Assembly (NCBI GenBank): GCA_917880885.1
Contig: OU862913.1
Coordinates: 27,723,286-27,787,285 of the forward strand
Direction of reading: 5' to 3'
DNA length: 64,000 bases
From: Limnephilus marmoratus
Lineage: Eukaryota > Arthropoda > Insecta > Trichoptera > Limnephilidae
The notes beneath the pieces were generated by a model. It was not told where the DNA came from and made no database searches. It saw nothing but the letters and a program-made list of their open reading frames with translations. The position numbers and the translations under genes are program-made. Positions 11,401 through 23,400 of this stretch are shown in pieces (position 1 is the stretch's first letter; every line of letters begins with the position of its first letter).

Positions 11401-14400
11401 TCAAATCTGTTCAGAAATGGGCGAGTCATTTGATATATTCTTCCGTCTTAAGAAACGGATTCCAATCTTTAGAGCACAGGCATTGGGGGAGTGATAGCCA
11501 TGTTTTATCTGTATTTCAATGGAAGATGCTCCGAGGAACTAGCATCATTGATTCCTTCGGCACTGGTGCACAATCGGGAAACACGCCAAACACGTGCCCA
11601 GCATTTGCATACAGTTGACATTCTTTGGGTCGTTTCTATAATAATAATAATAATAGCCTTTATTCAGACGGTAAATTACAATACATTATTTATAATAACT
11701 GTCACCATTTCTCTCTTTCATTAGCTACTGTTGTCCATGTACCATCTGCTATGGCTTTGATGTCGACAACCCACCGTGTAAATGGACTACCTCGTTTTCT
11801 CTTATTGTCACTTGTTCATGACTAATTTTGACCATTCTTCACTTCCTCTGATTATATGGTCTGACCACTTCCACTTTACCTTTTTTATTGTTTTTATGAC
11901 ACCTTTGGTTCTTGTTTTTCCGATCTATACCTACGACTTAAACGAAATGTCAGATTTACAAAAACTTTGTATTATTACCGCTTCACAATTAGCTCTATAA
12001 ATGAATTTCTGAACGTAGCCGAATACTAAAAACTGTTTTAGAAAGGTTACGAAATAAGCTTTCAAATTGTTATATTACAAGTAAATATTAACATTTGTAA
12101 ATATTAAAATTTAGAATGCAAACATAAAAAAAATGTAAAAATGACTCATGTGATGTTTTTATGTGAAAACGATACTAAAATCACGAATTATGTAAAAAAC
12201 AATACTTATTCTATCGTATAAATGTATAATAAACAATTTTGTCACCTCACTTTTCATCATTTCATACAAGAATATTTAATAAAAAAATAACAATGTCTAG
12301 TGCCTTAGGCGATTTGGCGGGTAAAATTTGTATCTACTGCGTATCTGACAGAATAGGTCTTTTTATGTATTTCTATGGACAACTTGAGTAGGGATGTGCA
12401 GCTTGATTTATTATCGACATTCTACATTTTGCTTTAGGGATGTCACTAGAACAATGACAGAGTTATAACGATTTCTGTGGAATCACACGCGTTGATGTGT
12501 ATATCGTGTATATCCGCTTACGTTTCTGAGTGGTTAATGGTTGCAAATTTTATTCTATCGGATAGTCTTTTCCCTGTCATGCCATTCCATGGAGTTTTGA
12601 CATGTTTCGAGGTTCTTAATGTGAATTTTTGTGAGTGTCCAAGTTTGGCAACCGTAAGTAAGTACAGGACGTATGCAGGTATCAAAAAGTTTCTGTTTGA
12701 TAGCTATCCTGGCTTCACTGTTTTTCATTATTTCTTTCAAACCCCAATATTGTTTCCAAGCATTTCCAATACGTCTGTCTACTTTTTTTGTGGTTAAATC
12801 TAAAGGAGAATATTATAAATTGGATTTTGGGCAGAAGTACTTAACCTTTTCCCCGCGTTGAATTACTCCGTTTTTTCAATACCCATACGCGGTACATGTA
12901 TATGTCATATTTCAAATACCTATCCAACCAACTTTATGTCAAATTACAGCATATTGTGGCATGATTTATCATACTATATAAACAGATGAGATTATTATCT
13001 ACATTTTGAAACCAAATCGTCGTCTGTAAACACTCCTAGATATTTATAAAAAACAAAAAACGTAAAAAGCGTACCCATATTATCTCAAAGACGGCGCCAT
13101 TTATCCGCGTGCGTGTACTCAGGACACTGCGTTGATAGACACAAGTGGTACCTCATAATTAATTCGTATAAACAAGTTCTAAAACTTCTGATGACTCTAA
13201 AATTAATAAAATTTTTATGTAAATTCAAAATCACACTTTCACAACATAAACAAACGTGTGCGAATACGCGCAATCTCGATAATAAATGTTATCGACGCTT
13301 GTCCAATTTGGTCAGTCGAAATCGCATGGAGCGCCTGCGCAAACTACTAGCGCCATCTGTGGAGTAAATTGAGAACTTTGCATTCAAAGGTACGAGGATA
13401 CATTCACTTGATTATAGATGTTTTTTTACGAAATACAATTTTACTTTCGAAATATGCCTGAAGATGTCAGCATCGTGATAGTTACACAAATGCCCTAGCG
13501 AGCGGGAAAAAATACTGTGACATAGTAGCGCTGTGATATCGGCAGTCGAAGTTAGCGTAACAAGGGCTGTTACGGGCGCGTGTGTAGCATGGCTTTTGCC
13601 GTATCAACTGTTGTTACGATCGCGTGGAAAAAGTTAAATGAAAACATCTTCCTTCAATGGCTAATTTCTTCTCGTTTATTCACTCAGCACATGTTACAAT
13701 ACTGTTTTTCCCGGCCCGACAAACACTGATTTAGGTCCCTCGACCACTTGCTAGTTAATTCTAGCTGTTACAGGAGATCAGAGAGTTAAGAGAGACCTTT
13801 TTCCTAAAAATCATACTATTTATAACCTAAATTCCTCACACCAACAAACAACAAAAAACATGTGTCAGTCTATAAATACGATACAGATATCCAGAAATCT
13901 GCTTTATCGTCTAGCATTTAAATCAGTGTGGCCCTACGTTGCTAGCATGTAATCTGTAATTCAAACAGGCAAGCTACAAAAATACTCCGCTAGATGGCAG
14001 TAGACTTCACTTTTTAAACAATTACTTATTTGACCTAGGTATACGTATTCATCAGATTGTTATTGATCCTGATAGGTTCTTGCTGAAAAAAATGTTCATA
14101 TCCATGTTCCAGGTGAACAGTTCTGAAGCTGGAACAGTCCTGCAATTGCGAGTGTCTCGAGGACTCCGCAGTCTGAGGGAGCGCCTGGCCCAGGGCAGGG
14201 CCCTCTCGAGGGGCGCAGCACCCAGACACCTTGTCTACGCCGCACAGGTAAATATATCCCATCCCATCGCTCTGTCTTCCCCGTCTTACGAAATAAAGGT
14301 CAGCACTAAAATAAAATTAGAGAGATGTTTTAAAAAAAAAAACATTAGTTCGGCACATTTATTTTATTTTTTTTATATTAGCTCCACACAGGAGGCCCTT

Positions 14401-17400
14401 AGGAAAATAATTTCCTCACGGCCTATGTCATCTTAGGGTATGCTGTGTGGTGGTTTTTTTAAGGAAGGGAAGGATAGGAAGTTCTGGGAAGAAAAAAGGT
14501 ATGAGGGGGGGTAGTAATCTGGGGGTCATTGTGTCCAGAAGAGCCATTCTATATCTTTTGTGGGATCGTTATAAGATAACCGATGTGATCTCCTGTCAGA
14601 TTTGTGTGATTTTTGATGGCTGTTATTTGCTTTTTCTATGTACAACGTATATTAAATTAATAAATAATCATGCGTACTTGCAGGAATTTGTGTTTAAAAC
14701 GATCTAAACTAAAATATGTGACAGTAAATATGTAAAAATCACACAAATCTGACAGGAGATCACGTCCGTTATCTTATAACGATCCCATAAAACATATAGA
14801 ATGGATTCCAACTGTGGTGCAGGGCGATGGGTCAAGAGAGTCTGACTGGAGAGATCTAGGTTACGTCTCCCTCAACCAGTCTCTCCCGATTCGGCCCACC
14901 ACGCAAGTAGGTGGGTAAACACGTTGCATTCACCGCCAAGACCTAGACAAATCTCACCCCATGAACCCTGGCATCCCTGTTAAGTTAACAAACATAGCGA
15001 ACCACTTGGGGTGACTATGGCAGGGGTTTTGGTTATCCAATAAATGGAAGCGCATATATATATATCTTTAATTTTAATGTACAATATTAGCACTAAAATA
15101 CGCTGCTTTCACCAATTAGACACTTTCTCGGTTTTTGGGAAGGGGATTAGTGAAAGAAAATTATATGTACATTGAATTTAAAAAAAAATGTCTAAAAGTT
15201 CCTTTTTTTGTTTTAAGTCCTTTATTGATTGCATAAAACATAAATAAATTGTTTTACATGATTATAGTTACTTATTTTTGGGGTGTTATGCCGTATTGCT
15301 CTACCTCCTTCTTTAGCCAACGTTTCGGACAGCGTTGCAGTGTCCATCACCAGGGCAGAAGTGCCTAAAGAAGGAGGTAGCACAACGTGGTATAACACCC
15401 CAAAAATAAATAACGAAAATACTTTTGGCCGTGAAAATCTAAAAGCATATCGGTTTTATGTGATTTTTTTTAAACATTAATTCCACACAGGATGCCATGA
15501 GGAAAATATTTGTCATCTTTGAGGATGCTGTACGGAGGGTCTTTTAAAGGAAAGGAAGGAGAGAAAGTTCTGGGAAGAAAAAAGGTTTAAAGGGGTGGAT
15601 AGAAATCTGGAGGTCAGTGTGTCCAGGAGTGACGTATGAATCTACTCTCTTAGAGAGTCCAACTGGAGAGATCAATGGGTCTCCCTGATCCGACATCTCC
15701 CAATCTGGTGGGCAGTCGTATCCGCCACCAAAACCTGGACAAAACTCAAAACTTGGGCACCCTTGCGGAGTCACCAAACATAGCGAACCACTTGGGATGA
15801 CCTACAGTAGAAGTTTTGGTTATTCAATTATCGTTTCCCGATGCGACGGTACCCCGCCTCCCAAATTAACATTGTTATTGTTAATCTGTGAAATTCCAGT
15901 GGCTCATAGATGAGTTGTGCATGGGCTGGGGAGCAGTGAAGGAACTGCCCGGCTGCCTGTCTCTGCTGCGAAGTTACACACATCTTCAACAGCTGGTCAA
16001 AGAGGCTGAGAGACTCTTGGAGGAGGCCAAAGGAGGTATGGTCTGAAGGGCAATATTTAATTTAACCGGTTACGTGCCAGGAACTCGAAAACACGGGCCT
16101 CATTTGCGCATGCGCGAGAAAATAATTCAAATATTTGAAATAAATTGTCTCTGAAAAACTTTTGGTCTGCGATTTTGACCCTTATATGTACGAATTTGTA
16201 TGAAAAACAGTGTCTAAATCGCTTGCGCCATCATTATTCTTGGTAGTCTTAAAGATTTCAGTCGAATTGCCACACTGGATTATTTTTAAGACGATTTCTT
16301 CTATGATGATGCGCTGTCAGATTTTGGCGCGGAATTAACGGTCGCAATTACTGTGTGTATCGCGAATAAAACGTCGTAAAACCTATTAATTTACGTAATA
16401 AATGCAAGTAATGTGGTTTTAGTGGATAGTTTATTGTGTTGTGAACGTGTTGCAGTCAATAAAATATACCATAGCTTAAAATTTATCAACAAAACATTCA
16501 ATTCAAAATTCAAAGTGGTGCTTTGTTAGGGCAAGGGGAAGGAAGGATGCCTCTTCACCCCCGGCTCGTCACAGGTTAATATTTTAACAAAATAATTGAA
16601 GACGAAAATAACAATAATAATCTAAACGAAAATATGAAAGAGAACTAGACTAGAAAAATAGAAAAAGATAATGGTCGCAACTGGGACTCGAACCCAGAAC
16701 CTCTCGTCTGACGGGGATGTGCGCGTAAACCAATTTCGCTATTGCATCTTCTGTCAAACCATCATATTTGTCAATCTTCAATCATACATAAAGATAGTAG
16801 CCAAAATGAAGATAATGTTGGTAGTTCTCAGTCGAAGTATGAAACAGTTAAATGTGACCGAATCGGATAGGGACACATTAGCTTAGTTGGTAGAGCTGCG
16901 CCCCGGCAAGGCTAACGTAATGGGTTCGAGTCCCAGATGTGACTGTATCTTTTTCTGTTTCAGATTTTCGATTGAGTTTCGCTAATATTGTCTTCATCTC
17001 TACATATTATATACCCGCGTCGTCTGTCTGTCTGTCTGTTTGCTATAAACTCGAAAACTACTGAACGGATTTTCATGCGGTTTTCACCAATTTGGATGAG
17101 TGTTTCGTGAGGAAGGTTTAGGAATATAATTTGTCAAGGATTTATGTAAACTGGTTGAAACATAACAATAATTGTTAGAAGTGTCGGAAAAAGTCAAGCC
17201 GCCTGGGAGATTTCATCGAAAACACTGCCTAATCCTTTTGGGATATAACAAAACAATGCGTGGTGGGATATTCCTCTTTTATAGATCTACAAAAAAGTCC
17301 GCGAAGGCATATATCTAACTTTTACGGATAGCTTACTATACCCATTCTATCTTCTAAAAAAATTTTTCACGTACATTGCGGTAATTGAAAAGTTATTTAG

Positions 17401-20400
17401 ACGGATACAGTATTAATCCTTATTAACTTAAATACGTTAGTTACCCCAAGCATTTCATGCACATTATTACAATCTTTCACACCATCTCTACGTATTATAA
17501 ATTAAAGTCCTCCGCGGCATCTGTCTGTCTCTTCGCGATAAACTCAAAGACGGCGGTGGTTAAAAAGGTTGATAACCGTCCAGTAGATGACGTTGTGTTT
17601 TATTAGCCATAGCAAAGCGTGGCCTTGTCAGCTAGTTAATAATAATTTTGTTTTATTTTGTCACCAGCGGATCCCAAGGTGCCCCCGCCCGCCCTGTGCG
17701 GCGGAGGGTGGCAGGGGGTGTTGGGGGCACCAGGAGAGCCCCCTTGCCCCCCGCTTGTGCCCCCGCAGCGACTGCATCAGCACCTGCAGGCCACGGCCAG
17801 GCACCTATTACTGGCACCCATCGGACAGCATCTGGGTAAGAACACTCTCCAAATCTTCAGTCAATATTTCCTAGATAAAACAATTGTAAAATATGAATCT
17901 TATATTTTTATTTTATTGATCGTATTCGAAATTATCTAGAAATTTCGAAATAGGCCCGGTATATCAGTCAGCCTATATCCTTGCTATGTTCGACATTCCT
18001 CGCTCCAATTTAAGCATGCTAAATTTACTGCTCAAAATAAAAAAGGAGGTGAACTTATGAAGCTCTTAGAATCGAAAGAAATCGTATTCACGATCCGTAG
18101 ATTAAGGGCAGGTTCACATGACAAGCGCTTAACGCGCGCTAAATTTTTGTAGTGTTCACATGGTGCTCGATTGTCTGGCCCTGAACGCGCGTTGCCGCGG
18201 CCGCCTTGGCAATACATAATAACCCTACATAATAACCGCCCGCTACATAATATTTTCTTCTTTTCTTCATTGTCATCTCACTCACAGAATATGAGAACGA
18301 GTTCTTCCCAAGCTCTTCTCCTTAAGTTCTTATCTGAATAAATGCTACTTGTCATGTTCCATATCGCAGGACGTTTCTCTATTTCATCTATAAATAATTC
18401 GGTATTAAAAGCTTCCGTTTCCATTTCGGACGATTTCTGGATGAACTGAGCTAAAATACGTCTATCCGCATCAAAAGCGCGCGCTCAACTGAACGGTAAC
18501 ATAGAAAACCAATGATCTCAAAGCGCGCATTGACGTGCGCTGACAAAAGTACATGCAAAGTGTGTATGTATATTAAAGTTGTCAATTTATTAGTATTGTT
18601 GACGCAACTATGTATACCTATCTATATACCTTGTTCCATTTTTCTACCCATCCTTTTTTTACCACAATTACCTGTCCCTACTGACAATATTACCTACCGT
18701 ACAACAATAAAATCAATATGTCAGTCAGTCTGTTAAAAGAAGCTGTGCCACGAACACCATTATTCTCTCACTTTTATATAACATCGACCAGTTTATGGAA
18801 GCTTGTGCAGTGAGTGATTTAGTGCTCCCTCAGACCCATAATATTGAACCGAACATCAACCATAAGGGGTAAGTCAGTTTCCTTCCCCATTCATCTGTTT
18901 ACCATTCCCCATAGTTGTGTCAAAGTATTCACAAGCATAACATTTTTTTTTAATATATTGATACAGTCCACTCCACGTGTCGCCTTTGCGATACCAAGTA
19001 TTTTTATTTTTTTATAGAGCTTTGATGTTTAGGAATGTAAATCCATAGAAAGATCAGTGTTGCATATATCAATTTCTTATTTATTTCCTGTCAATATCGG
19101 TTTGGCTGTCAATAGTGCAACCGTTCTCGATGTATCAATATAAATTTGACAAAAGTTACACTTATAGATCTGATATTGTGAAGTTAACGAGTTGAGCTAA
19201 AAACCTCCAGACCTCCAGATATCTTTTTTTTGTTTTTCTTGGGCATTAAACAATTTCTGTGCATTGGCAATGTAACAATTTCTAGATATTTTGTTTAGAA
19301 GAGTTTTACATGTACATATTTTAATTTGTGCGCTTTAGAAACATTAGAAATAAACAAAAAAAAAAAAATTACTTTAAACTCTTGTTTAACTCTGTCTTCG
19401 TTTGGTGTAAGGCTGCTCTTTCCTACAGAATTGCCAGGCTGTTGAGAAAAGAAAGCATCAAGACTGTCTTCGGAGCCACAACTAAAATTCAAGACCTACA
19501 GCAAAGACTAAGTTTCCTCTGGAAGCAGATGGAGTGTATAAACTCAGCTGTTTCGGATGTGACAAGGTTTATGTAGGCCAGACAGAGCAGACGATCTCCA
19601 AAAGAATAGCAGAACACTTTCGTGCTTATAAACTCGGCCACCCTGATAAATCGGCAATCGCTGAGCACTTAATCGAAACCGGCCATTACTTTGGATTTGT
19701 TCCTGAGGTCCTGGGAAGACCCAAAACTTACAGAGCACGCCTGATTACAGAGGCAATTGAAATCTACAAAAATCCATTTAATATTAATAGAGACGATGGA
19801 GCTAAGCTCAATAGCTCTTGGTATCCGGTAATTGACGGCTACACCAAAGCTAAATGCAAAAAAACATACTAACAAGTATACAGTAATACCAGCTCGTGAT
19901 AAACCATTTTTTTTATACCTTTACATTGGCAAAATTCACTTTAACCATTGTAATTCTAATTCTAATATTCTTATTATTGTGATTTCTAATTTTAGAATTC
20001 GTTAAAAGATGGAGCCACTTCCGTCGGCAACTCACAAAGGGACGTGCCCCAGGCTAGCATAAATACCACGATTTAGTGAACTTTCTATTCCGCCCTGCGG
20101 TAATAACGCCACTGCTTGTCACGGTTATTTTGTACCGGTGAAAGTAGTGCAGCTGGCGACACAGTATCGCTTCCAAGTAAATAAGCACACATTTCACCAC
20201 TAAAAATTACACATTTACCGAATATGCCGGATATGCCCTGATGATGATCACTGCAACGCTGTCCGAAACGTTGGCTAAAGAAGGAGGTAGCGCAACACGG
20301 CATAACACCCCAAAAACAAATAACGAAAATTTCTGTACTTGTACACATTTTTAAGTTTGCTGGTGAATGACACGGATGTGTCGAAACCGGTAGCAGACAA

Positions 20401-23400
20401 ATTAAAATTTAAGTGATAAATGTACATGGAACGTAAAACTCTTCAAAACAAAATTCCCAGATATCGATTGTTTCGATTGTTTTCTGTGAGAGTGTTATTT
20501 TAATATATTTTGAGCACACTTCTTCTGCCCTGCACCGTCCCAACTCATTGCCTAGGTACAGTTTGTCAAATAAGAGTAGAAAATATATGAGGGCGCCACT
20601 GTTGATCAAATGGCAATACTAAACACATAACTAATGGTGTTAAAGTAAAGCTGTGTAACCTACATTTTTATAAAAAATTAAAAAGACATAATAATGGAAA
20701 AAATATTTTTTCATTGCAGTATAGATACCCGCCGATCTCAAAATTAGAATTGCGTATAGGTATATTATTATTATACTTTTGCAATTTTGTGTTAACATAA
20801 TGGAGAATAACTATAATATAAAGCACAGTTTAGAAATTGCTCACATTTATTTAATACTAGATAAAGTACCTAGCATTGCCTGGGCTTTAGATCATGTCTC
20901 TAATTTTAGATCTGAATATATTTAACTCATTTAGATCTAAAAGTAGTGTAACTAAACTCACCATTAGTGATTCTTCCTTTCTATCTATTGTTAAATTCAA
21001 ATTTATGTTAAATTAAATTAAAGCAAATCACTTTATAAATCACCTTTTAATCAAATTTATGTCATGAAGAAAAAATGTTTTTTAAAATGTGGTTTACTGT
21101 GTTCTGTACATTCAGTGTCATTGCATTTCAAAAAAATATTTGACAGTTAAATTGGTGTTGCCAGTCTACAAATTTAGTAGTTCAAGTTTTTATATTTTCT
21201 ACTGTTAATTGACAGACTATAGGCTGTTGGGGTGGGCTCTTCTCCTTCTCAGGCTATATCTTCTTCTGTTCTGGGTATCGCCTTCATTCAGGCCGTTTCT
21301 CTGTAATATTTTGGAGCATTGAGTCATCCAGGAGTTTTTTGATCTTCCTATGGATGACTGTCGATGAAGCTCCATAGACATTGCTTTACTGTGTGGTCTA
21401 GTGGTCTCCGTCTTATGTGCCCATACCATCTCAACTGTCGTTCCTCCAGCTTACTGTTTATGTCCGTGACACCCAGGCTACCACTAATGCGTGAACTTTT
21501 AATCTTATCTTTTAGTGATATGTACTTTTGCCAACCATCTAAGCAATTCCATTGAATTTGTTTTGAGAACACTGAATATTACTGTTTTCTTATATTTTCA
21601 CAGAGGGAGTGGAGAATTTGAACGGATGGTCTGAGAATGAACAATATGCGTCAGATCTACCTGACTTCAGTCTTTCTCCACAGGAGTATGTGACGCAGGT
21701 AAATTTATTTATTTTATTTTTTATTATAATTGTACAACAGAATAATTCCAATTACAGTACAATTTAGTTACCCTATCAGCATTTAGGCAAGTGACTCTTC
21801 AATAATGTTTTTAAGGCATATAATAAACAGTATAAACATATAACAGTCACTTACATCCAAATGGTTTGCAATTTCATTTAACAGCACCACTCCCCTCGTC
21901 ATGCTATGCTTTGCCAAGACGTCTGTTCTGCCACTCGGTACTTTAAATAAGTCATGATGTCAACTTCGGCTGTAGTGGTCTGGTACATATAAATCATAGC
22001 ATCCCAAGAGAAATGGGCTATCGATGAAATTGTTCAAAATTTTTAAAAACAGAACAGCAAGACTTGCTTTCCGCCTAGTTTCTCAAGTAAGTCAATATGG
22101 TGCATGAACCTTCGATAGGTTCCATGCTTCCGCATATAAACATTCCTGACAAATAGCTTCTAGATTTGCTCTAACATATCAATGTAATTCTGGTGATACG
22201 GTGCCCAAACATCGCTCGCATATTCCAGCTTGCTTCTAATTGAATAATGCTAGCATAGCTTTTTGGTTATCAAACTGTTTACAAGTTCTGATGATGAACT
22301 CAAGAAGTTTGTAGCAAGACTGAGTGAGCTGCGATATATGGCAAGAGGATGTCAGTTCGGGATCAAAGACGACACCGAGATCCACTGTATCCACATTTTA
22401 TTTTTATCCAAAAATCAAATTTTCAATGAATGTACTATACAGTCAGCATGCACATCTCTCTGCTGCTAGGCCCTCTCCTATCTCCCCCCTCCCTCCTCGC
22501 CACTCCCCACTCCCCCCCTCCTCCCCTCCCCCCTCACCCACTCCCCACTCTCGCCGCCCCACTCCCCCCTCCCCATTTCACCCTCTCCCTCCCCACTCCT
22601 CCCTACAAATTCCCTAATTTTAATCAGATGAAAGATTTAGCAATGCGTGATTTTATGATGCCAGAAGAGCTCACTATTGTATACAGAAACCATCGAAGAG
22701 CATGCACACATCAAATCCCCAAAGTTTCATCGCAATCGGATGAACGGTTTAGCAACGCGTAATTTCATGATGCCAGAGCTCACTGTAGTATACAGAAACC
22801 ATCGAAGGGCATGCACACATCAAATCTCCAAAGTTTCATCGCAATCGGATGAACGGTTTAGCAACGCGTAATTTCATGATGCCAGAACTCACTATTGTAT
22901 ACAGAAATCATCGAAGGGCATGCACACATCAAATCTCCAAAGTTTCATCGCAATCGGATGAACAGTTTAGCAAAGCGTAATTTCATGATGCCAGAGCTCA
23001 CTATTGTATACAGAAAACATCAAAGGGCATGCACTCATCAAATCTCCAAAGTTTCATCGCAATCGGATGAACGGTTTAGCAACGCGTAATTTCATGATGC
23101 CAGAGCTCACTGTTGTATACAGAAACCATCGAAGAGCATGCACACATCAAATCCCCAAAGTTTCATCGCAATCGGATGAACGGTTTAGCAACGCGTAATT
23201 TCATGATGCCAGAGCTCACTGTAGTATACAGAAACCATCGAAGGGCATGCACACATCAAATCTCCAAAGTTTCATCGCAATCGGATGAACGGTTTAGCAA
23301 CGCGTAATTTCATGATGCCAGAACTCACTATTGTATACAGAAATCATCGAAGGGCATGCACACATCAAATCCCCAAAGTTTCATCGCAATCGGATGAACG

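Noticed and set aside
16863..16945. Plus-strand tRNA gene
   Set aside because: T-arm and D-arm are good but the acceptor has a mismatch and the anticodon arm does not fold; flanks match a second SINE copy at 1000-1205.
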